From NCBI RefSeq assembly GCF_004801885.1, contig NZ_SSSM01000004.1, positions 434,001 through 498,000 on the forward strand: a stretch of 64,000 nt of DNA, read 5' to 3'. The notes below the pieces were generated by a model, which saw nothing but the letters and a program-made list of their open reading frames with translations, made no database searches and had not been told where the DNA came from. The stretch is from Naasia lichenicola. Its GTDB lineage: Bacteria > Actinomycetota > Actinomycetes > Actinomycetales > Microbacteriaceae. Shown piece by piece: positions 25,062-34,625 of this stretch (position 1 is the stretch's first letter; the number at the start of each line of letters is the position of its first letter). A program made the translations under genes and the position numbers.

Positions 25062-28000
25062 GTGCTCGCGCTCAAGCGCCTCCGACCCCGCGCCGGACTC
25101 TTCCTCGCTCTGTTCGCCGTCGTGCTGCTGCTGTCCGGCCTCGCCGTCGGACTGACCGGGTACCTCTCGGTCGCCGGCAACGCGGGAGCGCGTACCGGGC
25201 TCGCCGCCCTCAGCGGGAACGACGGCGGATTCCGCATCATCACGCCGCTCGCGGACGGCGCTGACGCCGAGGCCCAGGACGAGCGGATCAGGGCGGCCAT
25301 CGCCACCCTGCGCGGCGATGGTCGAGCGCTTCCGGTGATCGTCAGTCGGGACATCGCGACCCGCGACTCCGTCTCCCTCGAATCGAGCGGATCGGCGGCG
25401 TCGCCGGGGCCGCACGCCGTCGGCGTGACGATCGCCTCGATCCCCGACCTCGAGGGGCGCGCCGACCTGACCGGCGGGCGCTGGCCGACGAGCCCGGACG
25501 AGGCGACCCTGCAGGCCGATGCCGCCGACCGGCTGCGGATAGCCGTCGGAGACGTCCTCGCCCTGCCCGACGGCACGCCCATGACCGTCGTCGGCACCTG
25601 GCGGGTCCGCGATCCCGACGACCCCCGCTGGCTCGGCGAGGGCAGCATGCTCGTCGGCCGCCCCCTCCTCGGCTCGCCCGGGTTCCTCGTCATCGATCCG
25701 GCCCTCTGGCCGTCGACCGGGGTGGTCCCGGAAGCGCGCTGGACCGTGCAGCCCGACGCGGCCCGGGTCACAGCGGTCGAGCTCTCCGCCCTTCGGACCG
25801 CGTCGGACACCGTCGGCGCGGTCATCCGTGCCGGCGAGGAGACGCCGGGGCGCATCGTGCAGAGCGGTCGTCTGCGGCTGAGCATCGCCCCCATCGAGCG
25901 CAATGTCCGCTCCACCGCCGCGGTCGCGACAGCACCGCTCATCGTCGTCGGCGTGCTGGGACTGATCATGCTGCTGGAGCTCGCGCGAGTGCTCGAGCAG
26001 CTGCGGCGCGAGGAGAACGCCCTGCTGCGCGCCCGTGGCACGACCGATGGCCAGTTCGAGCTGTGGGCCGGGGCCGAAGCCGCCGCCGCCGTGGTGCCGG
26101 CCGCGGCGATCGGCTCGATCGGCGCGGCTCTCGCGATCACCGCCATCGGCTCCCCCACCGATGTCTCCCCCCTCGGCTGGGCACTCGCGGGTGTGGTCGC
26201 CGCCGTGGCGATCGGGGCGGTCGCGGCATCGGCCGGGCGCGAGTCGCGCGACATCAGCCGTGGCTCCGCGCCACGGGGGATGGCAGCGCAGCGCGCGCGG
26301 GGCGTGGTCGGGATCGGCGCCGTCCTGCTGCTCGTGCTTGCCGCCGTCGTCGCGGTGTCGCAGTTCCTGCTCTACGGCTCCCCGCTCGTGCCCACCGCCG
26401 ACGGCGGGGTCGCCATCGACCCGCTCGCCGTGTCCGCGCCCGCGCTGGCCATCGCGGCGGCCGGCCTGCTGCTCGTCGCGGCCTTCCCCCTCGCGGCGCG
26501 TGCCATCGAGCGGATCGCGGACCGGCTGAGGGGGTTCCGCTTCCTCCCCCTGCGCCAGCTCGCGCGCCGCTCCCGCGCCGCGCTCACCTCGATCCTGGTG
26601 CTCGCCTTCGCGGTCAGCGGCGTCGTCTTCGCCGCCGCATACTCGGGCACCTGGTCGGCCGGCGCGGCCGAGACACGCGCCGTGCGGATCGGCACGGACC
26701 TGCGCATCACCGATGACGGGGGGATCCCGGCCGAGGTCCGTGCGCCAGCGCCCGGGCAGACGGCCGCCGCGCCCGGGCTCTCCACCGACGGGCAGATCGG
26801 CGACAGCGGCACGACGATCGTCGCCCTGCCGCACGCGGCGATCGGAGCCGTCGTGGCGACCGTCGCCGGCGCCGTGGATCCGGCCGAGCTCGGGAACCAG
26901 CTCTCCGACGCGGACGTCCGTCCGTCACTGCCGACCGATGCGACAGGCGTACGGGTGGGAGTCACCTCGACCCGCGCGGGCGACGAGCCGCTCGAGCTGA
27001 GGATCCTCCTCTCCGACAGCTCCGGTTCGCTCCGCGAGCTGTCGATGCAGCGCACGGCGTCCGGCTACACGGCGGACCTGCCCGCGAGCGATGGGGAGCC
27101 CGCGGGCTGGACGCTGCGCGGTCTGCGTCTCGAGCTGCCGGCCGTCCGGGTGGGGGCGGACATCGAGTTCGACGTCACGGCGATCGGCGGCGCGGGCGGG
27201 GATGCTCGGGTCCGCATCGAGGGTCGATGGGAGCCCGCGCCGGGTCCTCTGGCGAACCCCTCCGCCAAGTCCGACATCGTCGGCCTGCACGCCGGACGGC
27301 TCGGCGTCCACGCTGCGGCAGGCGACCCGGGCGGCAGCTTCCTCCTCGTCCTCGCTCCGGCCAGCGGCACCCTCGTCCCCATCGTCATCTCGCAGGGTCT
27401 CGCCTCGAGCTCCGGGCTCGAGGTCGGAGCCGAGCCCGTGGTGACGGTCGTCGGCTCGGGAGGGCTCCCCGCCGTCGTCGTGGGGATCTCCCCGGTGACC
27501 CCCGGCAGCTCGTCCGGCGAGGGGATCCTGGCGGACCTCGCGACCTTCCAGGACGGGGTCCTCCGGGCGAACCTCGGCACCCTCTCCGCGAACCAGTGGT
27601 GGGTCTCCACCGACGATGTGGACGCCGCCGGCATGGCAGCCACCGCCGCCGCACCGATCGGGGTCGAAGTCGAGACTCGGGGACCACTCGAGGCCGACCT
27701 GGTCCTCGGCTCAGCGCGCGTTGTCGTCTGGATCGCTGCAGCGGCCACCGCCGCTCTGACCCTGCTCTCGATCGCGGCGGGACTGCTCACCGAGCTGCGG
27801 GGGCGCCGAGGCGAGGTGGGGGTGCTCCGATCGCTCGGCCTGAATCGACACGAGCAGGGCATCACCCGAGCGCTGGAGTGGGGCGTGCTGCTCGCGCTCG
27901 GGCTGATCGCCGGCATCGTCGCCGGCGGCCTCGTCAGCGCGCTGCTAGTCGGATCGCTCGCTCGAGCTGCGGTGCCCGGCGCCGTCCCCGGGCTTCTGAC

Positions 28001-28139
28001 GCCGTTCCGGATCGACCCGCTCGAGGGAGGCGCCGCGCTCGGACTGCTCGCGTTGGCCCTCGCGATCCTCCTTCTCGGCACCGCCCGAGCCGTGAGCCGC
28101 CAGGCCGACGCCTCCGTCGCCGACGGGAGCCGAGGATGA
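25062..28139 (+). CDS. FtsX-like ABC transporter permease (large, operon gene 1)
   Basis: 1025 aa from a GTG following GGAAGGA. The N-terminal segment after the start carries one membrane helix (LFLALFAVVLLLSGLAVGLTGYL) and a long extracytoplasmic domain to about residue 280. A group of helices then follows, with a second long extracytoplasmic region (about 540-880) and four C-terminal helices. FtsX features include LELARVLEQLRREENALLRARGT and RRGEVGVLRSLGLNRHEQG. The stop overlaps the next start by four bases. It is one of two permeases of a single exporter, or a mechanical membrane complex. Confidence 0.9.
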   Translation: MLALKRLRPRAGLFLALFAVVLLLSGLAVGLTGYLSVAGNAGARTGLAALSGNDGGFRIITPLADGADAEAQDERIRAAIATLRGDGRALPVIVSRDIATRDSVSLESSGSAASPGPHAVGVTIASIPDLEGRADLTGGRWPTSPDEATLQADAADRLRIAVGDVLALPDGTPMTVVGTWRVRDPDDPRWLGEGSMLVGRPLLGSPGFLVIDPALWPSTGVVPEARWTVQPDAARVTAVELSALRTASDTVGAVIRAGEETPGRIVQSGRLRLSIAPIERNVRSTAAVATAPLIVVGVLGLIMLLELARVLEQLRREENALLRARGTTDGQFELWAGAEAAAAVVPAAAIGSIGAALAITAIGSPTDVSPLGWALAGVVAAVAIGAVAASAGRESRDISRGSAPRGMAAQRARGVVGIGAVLLLVLAAVVAVSQFLLYGSPLVPTADGGVAIDPLAVSAPALAIAAAGLLLVAAFPLAARAIERIADRLRGFRFLPLRQLARRSRAALTSILVLAFAVSGVVFAAAYSGTWSAGAAETRAVRIGTDLRITDDGGIPAEVRAPAPGQTAAAPGLSTDGQIGDSGTTIVALPHAAIGAVVATVAGAVDPAELGNQLSDADVRPSLPTDATGVRVGVTSTRAGDEPLELRILLSDSSGSLRELSMQRTASGYTADLPASDGEPAGWTLRGLRLELPAVRVGADIEFDVTAIGGAGGDARVRIEGRWEPAPGPLANPSAKSDIVGLHAGRLGVHAAAGDPGGSFLLVLAPASGTLVPIVISQGLASSSGLEVGAEPVVTVVGSGGLPAVVVGISPVTPGSSSGEGILADLATFQDGVLRANLGTLSANQWWVSTDDVDAAGMAATAAAPIGVEVETRGPLEADLVLGSARVVVWIAAAATAALTLLSIAAGLLTELRGRRGEVGVLRSLGLNRHEQGITRALEWGVLLALGLIAGIVAGGLVSALLVGSLARAAVPGAVPGLLTPFRIDPLEGGAALGLLALALAILLLGTARAVSRQADASVADGSRG

Positions 28140-30949
28140 GCGCCGCGCGCCGCGGGCACCGCACCCGACGATGGACCGCCGGCCGTCTGCTCTGGCGCCG
28201 AGCCCGCACCCGGCCCGCTGCCACCGTGCTCGTGGCGGCGCTGGTGCTGCTCAGCCTGATCGTCGCGGCTGCGGTGCCGCGTCTCGTCGAGCGCCAGTCC
28301 GCCGCCGAGCTCGACTATCAGCTCCGTTCCATCGGCGCCACGGCCCGATCCCTGCAGGGCGTCACCGACTATCGGTCGCTGTGGCCGACCGAGCCGCCGC
28401 CGAACGCCGACCAGCTCTACGGTGCCATCGACCAGAGCCTCAAGCTCGAGCGGCTGGACTACCCCGAGCCTCTGTACAGCGCCGTCGGGGAGCCGAACTG
28501 GCTCGTGCAGATGCCGCGATTCAAGCTGGAGTCGCGCAATGGTGCACCCGTCGACCTCGGTCTGCAGCTGACCGCCGCGGAGGACTACCTCACCCGCATC
28601 CGCATCGTCGAAGGAGGGACACCGTCCACTTGGACGGAGAGCGAAGCAGACCTCGAAGAGCTCGAACGGGAAGCCGCCGAGCGGGAGGCCGCCGCTGCGG
28701 GCGAGCCCGGCGAGGCCACGAGCGGCGCCACCGCTGTGGCGCCGATCGACATCCTGGTGTCCACGAGCTCGGCAACCGCGATGGGCCTGAAGCCGGGAGA
28801 CCTGCTCGGGGCGTCGGCAGCTGCGAACGCCGATCCGGAGGTTCCGGTCACCCCGCTGCGCTACCGGGTCAGCGGGCTGTACGAGCCGATCGACAAGGGC
28901 GACCAGTACTGGCTCCAGTTCGCCGACCTCCTGCCGGCGACCGAGATCCTCCCGTACATGGCGCGGCCCTACCTCTCGACCGCCGCATTCGTCGACCCGC
29001 TGACCATCGGACGATTCACCAGGTCGCTGGACGGCGCCAAGACCCGCCTCTACTACCCGGTCAGCGCAGACGCCCTGAACGGCGCCGACCCGGACCTGCT
29101 GCTCCGCCAGCTGTCGACCGTGGTCTCGCTCGGCATCACGCTGCCGGATCAGGCGGGACAGCTCAACCTCGGAACCCGGACGGACGACGCGATCGAGGAG
29201 GCTCTGGCGCGGGGTCGGACGCTCGCCGGACTTCTCGCGATGCTCGCAGCGGCTCCGGCGGGCGTGATGCTCGCCGTCCTGCTTCTGGGCATCCAGGCGG
29301 TCGTGAGGGGCCGTCGCTCGGATCTCGTGCTCGCCGCCGCGCGCGGAGCGGGCGAGCTGCGGCTGCGGCTCCTGATGACGCTCGAGGGCGCACTCATCTC
29401 CATCCCCGCAGGCGTCATCGTGACCGCGCTGGCGACGCTGCTCCTGCCGACCGAGCAGTCGGCGGTCGGATTCGTGCTGCCCGCGATCGTCGCGGTCGCC
29501 CCTCCGGCTCTGTACGGCCTGCTCGCCGACAGCCGCCCCGATGCGGGACGGACTGGCTCCCTCCTCTCCCGACTGCGTGCCGTGGCCGAGCTGGCCGTCG
29601 TCCTGCTGACCGCTGCATCGCTGTTCCTGTTGATCCGTCGTGGCCTCTCGACCTCAGGCCAGGCCGTAGGAGTCGATCCCCTGCTGTCCGCCGTGCCGCT
29701 GCTGCTCGCCGTGACCGTGGGCATCGCCGTGCTGCGCGGCTTCCCCGTGCCGCTCCGAGGCGCCGTCCGATCGGCGCGCGGCCGGCGCGGTGTCGAGGCC
29801 TTCGTCGGCTCGATCCGCGCCACCCGGGTCCCGACCCTGGGCCTCGCGGGCGTGCTGGCGCTCGTCGTCGGCCTCTCCATCGCTACCTTCTCCGCCGTCA
29901 TGCTGACCACCTTCGACACCGGCATCGAACGCGCCGCCGCGGAATCGGTCGGCGCGGATGCCCGCGTCGACGCTCCCCTGCTGACCGCGGATGAGCTCGA
30001 TGCGGTCACCCAGGTAGACGGTGTTGAGCACGTCGCCGGCATCCAGCTCGTCGGCCCGCGCACGCTCGGATCGGGCGACTCCGACGAGAGCATCACCATC
30101 GTGCTCTCCCCCACCGCCGAGCTCGGCACGCTCCGCACCCTCCCTGCACGGCTCGACGCGGAGCAGGACGGACGGATCCCCGTCCTGCTGTCCGATGATC
30201 TGAAGGAGGAGTTCACCGAAGGCTCCTCGGCGATCGTCAGCGGCCAGCCGCTCACGGTCGTGGGCTTCCTCCCCGCCGACTCCCAGTTGGGTCCGACCCA
30301 CGGCTGGATCCTGGTCGACAGCTCCTTCTCCGATCGCATGTCGGTGCAGTTCTCGCCCAGCGTGCTGCTGATCGGCGCGGATCCGGCGCTGCTGCCTCAG
30401 CTGAAGGCTCCGCTCGAGGCCGCCGTGCACGCCGGTGCGGTCGACCAGGGCACCGTCATCACCCGCTCCAGCGTGTCGACCGTTCCCACCATGACCGCCC
30501 TGCGGAAGTCGGAGCCGAGCATCCTCGGGGTCCGGATCGGGCTGGGAGCGGGCGCTCTGCTCTCCGTGCTGCTCTGCTCGATCACCCTCGTGCTGTCCAC
30601 GATCGCCGCCGGCCGCGAGCGGGGCAGGGTGGCCGGGATCCTGCGCACCCTCGGTCTTCCGCGGCGACGGCTGCGGAGCCTGATCGCCTGGGAGCTCGGT
30701 CCGGTGGCCCTCGTCTCCCTCCTTGCGGGAGCGGTTCTCGGCCTCGTGCTGCCGTACATCGTGACCGCCGCGGTCGACCTCCGGCCATTCACGGAGGGTA
30801 CGGCGCCGGTCGCTCCGGTCCTCGATCCGACGACCATCGTCGGGGTGCTGGCACTGTTCTCGATGGTGGTGCTGGGCTCTGGGATCGTCGCCGTGGCCAT
30901 CGGCGATCGCATCGCCCCCTCGACAACCCTGAAGATGGGATCCTCATGA
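28136..30949 (+). CDS. FtsX-like ABC transporter permease (operon gene 2)
   Basis: 937 aa. It starts with RRARTRPAATVLVAALVLLSLIVAAAVPRL, an N-terminal membrane helix, followed by an extracytoplasmic domain to about residue 350. Helix groups lie around 365-510 and at the C-terminus, where RGRVAGILRTLGLPRRRLR is the FtsX signature. It overlaps gene 1 and gene 3 by four bases each (ATGA). Its architecture matches gene 1, so the two likely form a heterodimer. Confidence 0.9.
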   Translation: MSAARRGHRTRRWTAGRLLWRRARTRPAATVLVAALVLLSLIVAAAVPRLVERQSAAELDYQLRSIGATARSLQGVTDYRSLWPTEPPPNADQLYGAIDQSLKLERLDYPEPLYSAVGEPNWLVQMPRFKLESRNGAPVDLGLQLTAAEDYLTRIRIVEGGTPSTWTESEADLEELEREAAEREAAAAGEPGEATSGATAVAPIDILVSTSSATAMGLKPGDLLGASAAANADPEVPVTPLRYRVSGLYEPIDKGDQYWLQFADLLPATEILPYMARPYLSTAAFVDPLTIGRFTRSLDGAKTRLYYPVSADALNGADPDLLLRQLSTVVSLGITLPDQAGQLNLGTRTDDAIEEALARGRTLAGLLAMLAAAPAGVMLAVLLLGIQAVVRGRRSDLVLAAARGAGELRLRLLMTLEGALISIPAGVIVTALATLLLPTEQSAVGFVLPAIVAVAPPALYGLLADSRPDAGRTGSLLSRLRAVAELAVVLLTAASLFLLIRRGLSTSGQAVGVDPLLSAVPLLLAVTVGIAVLRGFPVPLRGAVRSARGRRGVEAFVGSIRATRVPTLGLAGVLALVVGLSIATFSAVMLTTFDTGIERAAAESVGADARVDAPLLTADELDAVTQVDGVEHVAGIQLVGPRTLGSGDSDESITIVLSPTAELGTLRTLPARLDAEQDGRIPVLLSDDLKEEFTEGSSAIVSGQPLTVVGFLPADSQLGPTHGWILVDSSFSDRMSVQFSPSVLLIGADPALLPQLKAPLEAAVHAGAVDQGTVITRSSVSTVPTMTALRKSEPSILGVRIGLGAGALLSVLLCSITLVLSTIAAGRERGRVAGILRTLGLPRRRLRSLIAWELGPVALVSLLAGAVLGLVLPYIVTAAVDLRPFTEGTAPVAPVLDPTTIVGVLALFSMVVLGSGIVAVAIGDRIAPSTTLKMGSS

Positions 30950-32013
30950 CTTCTGCCAACTCCTCGACGAACCCCTCGACGGGAGCACCTTCCCGTACCC
31001 CGTCGAGTGGCCTGTCGAGTGACCCGACGGGTGCCGCGAAGAGCCCGCCGACGATCGAATGCCGTGAGCTGGTGCGGATCTTCTCCTCCACCGGTGTGGA
31101 GGTGCAGGCGCTGCAGGGTCTCGACCTCACCGTCGAGCGCGGCGAGCTCACCGCCGTGGTCGGCGCATCCGGATCGGGCAAGTCGACCCTGCTGACCATC
31201 CTGTCGGGTCTCGATGTGCCGACCGCGGGACGGGCGAGCGTCGCAGGGCACGACCTGCTCGCCATGGGGAGGCGGGAGCGCACAGGATTCCGTCGGCACA
31301 CCGTCGGTTTCATCTGGCAGCAGACCTCGCGCAACCTCCTGCCGTATCTGACGGCGGCGGAGAACATCGCCATGGCGCTGATCGTCGCTCGTTCGCCGAA
31401 GCGCGCACGTGGCGCGCGCATCGGGGAGCTGCTCGACCTGCTGAACGTGGGCGACCTCGGCGATCGGCTGCCGGCGGAGCTGTCGGGCGGTCAGCAGCAG
31501 CGGGTGGCGGTCGCCGTCGCCCTGGCGAACGGCCCGGAGGTGCTGCTGGCAGACGAGCCGACGGGCGAGCTCGACGAGGCCAACTCCGAGATGGTGCTCG
31601 ATTCGTTCCGCGCCGTCAACGAGCAGCTCGGCACCACGGTGCTGATCGTCACGCACGACTCCGGCGTCTCCGAGCATGTCCGGCGCACCGTGCAGATCCG
31701 TGACGGACGCACCTCGACGGAGGTGCTGCGCAGCACCCGCACCGATCATGCGGGACTCGAGCACGAGGTCGCGGAGGAGTTCGCGGTGCTCGATCGGGTC
31801 GGCCGGCTGCAGCTGCCGCAGGACTACATCAGTCAGCTCGACATGCGCGACCGCGTGCGCCTCGGCCTGACGGACGACCATGTGACCGTGGCACCCGTGC
31901 GCGAGCGGTCGAGCCCGGCCGCCCAGGACGCGCTCGAGGCGTCGGGCACGGACGCCGATGGCGGGCCGGATGCCCCTCGGACCGCCGCGTCGACGTCGGA
32001 GGGCGACCGATGA
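30946..32013 (+). CDS. ABC transporter ATP-binding protein (operon gene 3)
   Basis: 355 aa. Residues 1-35 are a Ser/Thr/Pro-rich leader. Walker A is GASGSGKST near residue 71, signature LSGGQQQRVAVAVALAN, Walker B VLLADEPTGELD, switch His in VTHDSG. A C-terminal extension of about 85 residues has an Asp/Ala-rich tail and no known fold. It is the LolD/MacB-type ATPase of the operon and overlaps the neighbouring genes. Confidence 0.93.
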   Translation: MTSANSSTNPSTGAPSRTPSSGLSSDPTGAAKSPPTIECRELVRIFSSTGVEVQALQGLDLTVERGELTAVVGASGSGKSTLLTILSGLDVPTAGRASVAGHDLLAMGRRERTGFRRHTVGFIWQQTSRNLLPYLTAAENIAMALIVARSPKRARGARIGELLDLLNVGDLGDRLPAELSGGQQQRVAVAVALANGPEVLLADEPTGELDEANSEMVLDSFRAVNEQLGTTVLIVTHDSGVSEHVRRTVQIRDGRTSTEVLRSTRTDHAGLEHEVAEEFAVLDRVGRLQLPQDYISQLDMRDRVRLGLTDDHVTVAPVRERSSPAAQDALEASGTDADGGPDAPRTAASTSEGDR

Positions 32014-32690
32014 GCGGCCCCGTCCTGCGCGCCGCGGCGCTGAGCCGCAGCTTTCCGAGAGCGGGCGGTGAGGTGCGCGCCGTCACGGACGTCGATCTCG
32101 AGCTGCACCCCGGTGAGCTCGTGGTGCTGCGCGGGCCCTCTGGATCGGGCAAGACCACCCTGCTCAACATGCTCGGCGGGCTCGACCGCCCGACCTCGGG
32201 CGAGGTGTGGATCGGCGACCGCGAGCTGTCGATCGCGAGCGAGGACGAGCTGTCCGCGCTGCGCAGCTCGACGCTCGGCTTCGTCTTCCAGTCGTTCGCG
32301 CTGCTGCCGATGCTGACTGCGGCGGAGAACATCGAGGTGCCGTTGCGCATCCTCCGCACGGATCCCGCCGAGCGCGACGCCCGGGTCCGGGAGCTGCTCG
32401 ACCTCGTGGGCCTCGGACAGCATGCCAACCAGCGACCCGACGAGCTGTCGGGCGGGCAGCAGCAGCGCGTCGGCATCGCCCGCGCGCTCGCCAACCGACC
32501 GCAGGTGCTGATCGCCGACGAGCCCACCGGCCAGCTCGACAGCCGCACCGCCGTTGCGATGATGACTCTCATCAGCGAGCTGGTGCACGAGCAGGGCGCG
32601 GCCGGCATCGTGAGCACGCACGACCCGTTGATGGCCTCGTTCGCCGATCGCACGATGGCGATCCACGACGGCCACCTGACGACGACCTGA
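32010..32690 (+). CDS. ABC transporter ATP-binding protein (operon gene 4)
   Basis: 226 aa, standard MacB/LolD length. Walker A GPSGSGKTT is near residue 41, signature LSGGQQQRVGIARALAN at about 145, Walker B VLIADEPTGQLD, and switch His in STHDPL. It overlaps gene 3 by four bases. The operon therefore has two ATPases and two permeases, which suggests a heteromeric complex or two interchangeable half-transporters. Confidence 0.94.
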   Translation: MSGPVLRAAALSRSFPRAGGEVRAVTDVDLELHPGELVVLRGPSGSGKTTLLNMLGGLDRPTSGEVWIGDRELSIASEDELSALRSSTLGFVFQSFALLPMLTAAENIEVPLRILRTDPAERDARVRELLDLVGLGQHANQRPDELSGGQQQRVGIARALANRPQVLIADEPTGQLDSRTAVAMMTLISELVHEQGAAGIVSTHDPLMASFADRTMAIHDGHLTTT

Positions 32691-32726
32691 CGACCACCTG
32701 ACGACCGCGAACTCCGAGCCGCGTAC

Positions 32727-32784
32727 CGAACTGCCCACACCTGCCACCTGAAGCGCGCTCCGAGCGGCAGAACTGGGCAGCTCG
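32727..32784. repeat. Family B repeat, copy 3
   Basis: GCGGCAGAACTGGGCAGCTC on the right is paired with a more degenerate left arm (CGAACTGCCCACACCTGCC). It follows the FtsX operon by 36 bp on the same strand and may be its terminator. The middle GCTCCGAGCGG is shared with copy 2. Confidence 0.75.
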
Positions 32785-32885
32785 CGATGATTTCCCCTCG
32801 TAGTCAGCCGCATGCGGCCTGGGTTCATCCTGCAGAGATCCTGATGGCGACGCGTGCCCCCGGGCGGGGGTGCCAGGGTCGGAGG

Positions 32886-33722
32886 ATGTCAGAAATCACC
32901 GCACATCACGGAATCTTCAAGGACACCGATCTGCACGTGGACGACACGGGAGGGTCCGGGCGCCCGATCGTGCTGATCCACGGATGGCCGCTCTCCGGCG
33001 CCTCGTGGGCCCACCAGGTCCCCGCCTTCGAAGCGGCCGGCTACCGGGTGATCACCTACGACCGCCGCGGCTTCGGGCAGAGTGACAAGCCGCTCACGGG
33101 CTACACCTACGACACCCTCACCGAAGATCTGCACGCTCTGCTCGAGGCACTCGACGTCACGGACGTCACGCTCGTCGGCTTCTCGATGGGCGGCGGAGAG
33201 GTGGCCAGATACTTCACCAAGTACGGGACCGAGCGCCTGCACAGTGTCGTCTTCGCTGCGGCCGTCCCCCCGTTCCTCGCTCACCTGCCGGGCAACCCGG
33301 ACGGCCCGCTCGAGGAATCGCTCGCGGCGAAGATGACGGCGCAGCTCACCGCCGATCAGGAGGCGTTCTACGACGACTTCGTCACCCAGTTCTTCTCGGT
33401 CGACGGCACGCTCGTCGTCTCGGAGGTGGAGCGTCAGTCGGCGCTCGAGCTCACCAAGCTGGCCGACAAGAACGCGGCGCTCAAGACGATGGCCGCCTTC
33501 GCACACACCGATTTCCGCGACGACCTGAAGCTGGTGACGGTGCCGACGCTCGTCATCCACGGCGACGGCGACGGGACCGTGCCGTTCGAAGGATCGGGCA
33601 AGCGCACGCACGAGGCGATCCCGGCGAGCGAGCTGCATGTGATCGCCGGCGGTCCGCACGGCATCAATGCGAGTCACCCGGACGAGTTCAACCGCGTGCT
33701 GCTGGAGTTCTTCGCCAAGTAG
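32886..33722 (+). CDS. Alpha/beta hydrolase, non-heme chloroperoxidase-like
   Basis: 278 aa. The nucleophile elbow is GFSMGGGEVARY, the catalytic Asp lies in LVIHGDGDGTVPFE and the His in AGGPHGINASH, in the spacing of cofactor-free haloperoxidases (perhydrolases). The oxyanion region is VLIHGWPLSGASW. GGAGG directly abuts the ATG, so the ribosome binding site spacing is poor. In vivo these enzymes more often hydrolyse esters or lactones than form peroxides. It is a single gene. Confidence 0.9.
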   Translation: MSEITAHHGIFKDTDLHVDDTGGSGRPIVLIHGWPLSGASWAHQVPAFEAAGYRVITYDRRGFGQSDKPLTGYTYDTLTEDLHALLEALDVTDVTLVGFSMGGGEVARYFTKYGTERLHSVVFAAAVPPFLAHLPGNPDGPLEESLAAKMTAQLTADQEAFYDDFVTQFFSVDGTLVVSEVERQSALELTKLADKNAALKTMAAFAHTDFRDDLKLVTVPTLVIHGDGDGTVPFEGSGKRTHEAIPASELHVIAGGPHGINASHPDEFNRVLLEFFAK

Positions 33723-33800
33723 TCCGCTGGGCATCGGCCGTCGCGCTCCGGCGCGGCGGCTGATGGACGTCCACGCACGGCAAGCGACTGGAGGTGCAGG

Positions 33801-34124
33801 GTGGCGGAAGAGTCCGACGACCTCGGCAGGCGGGCTGTGACACTGTTCGCGGCGACGAGTCTGGTCGCCGCGATCGTGGTCGGTGCGATGCTCGTCTCGG
33901 GCTACCGTGCCGGGGTCCTGGACAACCGGATCGAGTGGCTCTATTGGGCCGGCGCGATCCTCGGAGCCGCGGGGGTCGCCTGCCTCGGCATCGCCAGCAT
34001 GCCTGCCCGACCGTCGGAGGCGTCGGTCGGCCGCCTCTCCGCCCTCATCCGCACCGGTCTGCTGCTGTTCATGGCCGCGCCGGTCCTCTGCGTCATCGCC
34101 GTGTTCACCGACTACTGGATCTGA
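33801..34124 (+). CDS. Small membrane protein (tandem paralogue 1)
   Basis: 107 aa, GTG start with GGAGGTGCAGG upstream. Three hydrophobic segments are visible (about residues 16-36, 47-65 and 83-105). No known family. The motif VSGYRAGVLDNRIEWLYWAGAILG aligns with VSGWFAGVLWDPAERFFWAGAAAGG of the next gene, and both end with a LLLF/LLLL helix then APxLCxxA and D-Y/F-Y. The two genes are five bases apart and most likely arose by tandem duplication. The function is unknown. Confidence 0.7.
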   Translation: MAEESDDLGRRAVTLFAATSLVAAIVVGAMLVSGYRAGVLDNRIEWLYWAGAILGAAGVACLGIASMPARPSEASVGRLSALIRTGLLLFMAAPVLCVIAVFTDYWI

Positions 34125-34129
34125 ACCCC

Positions 34130-34522
34130 ATGGACGATTCCACGCCGCACCCTGCAATCGACTCCGCGGTGCATCCTGGAGTCCGCCGGCCGGATCCGGG
34201 GCGCACCCGCACCCGGCTCGAGCTGCAGGCCGCACTCGGCCTGCTCGCCGGGGTCATCGCGATGGCGACCATCTGCGGCGCCATCATCGTCTCGGGCTGG
34301 TTCGCCGGCGTCCTCTGGGATCCCGCCGAGCGGTTCTTCTGGGCGGGCGCAGCGGCCGGCGGCCTGATGGTGGCGTCCTTCGCAGCGGCCGCGTTCCCGG
34401 GCGGCGACGACGATGAACGAGCGATCTTCCGGATCCGGCTGTTCGTGCGGATCGGCCTGCTCCTGCTCGTGGTCGCGCCGACTCTGTGCATCGGCGCGAT
34501 GGTCGCCGACTTCTACCGCTGA
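34130..34522 (+). CDS. Small membrane protein (tandem paralogue 2)
   Basis: 130 aa. After a polar N-terminus (1-32) there are three hydrophobic segments in the same order as in the gene before it, and the shared sequence motifs show they are paralogues. It is followed by a strong bidirectional terminator. It is co-transcribed with paralogue 1 (5-bp gap). The family is unknown. Confidence 0.7.
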   Translation: MDDSTPHPAIDSAVHPGVRRPDPGRTRTRLELQAALGLLAGVIAMATICGAIIVSGWFAGVLWDPAERFFWAGAAAGGLMVASFAAAAFPGGDDDERAIFRIRLFVRIGLLLLVVAPTLCIGAMVADFYR

Positions 34523-34555
34523 CCCGCATCGCGCACCCTGGCCGCGGCAGAGAAG

Positions 34556-34591
34556 AGCTCCCCGCGGGTGATGTCTCACCCGCGGGGAGCT
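34556..34591. terminator. Bidirectional terminator hairpin
   Basis: AGCTCCCCGCGGGTGA is perfectly inverted after the 4-nt loop TGTC (16-bp stem), flanked by a further GGCAG/CTGCC outer stem. It lies between convergent genes ending at 34522 and 34626 and can end both transcripts. Confidence 0.85.
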
Positions 34592-34625
34592 GCCTTCCCC
34601 CGCGACGAGCCGAGGGGGCACTGCT

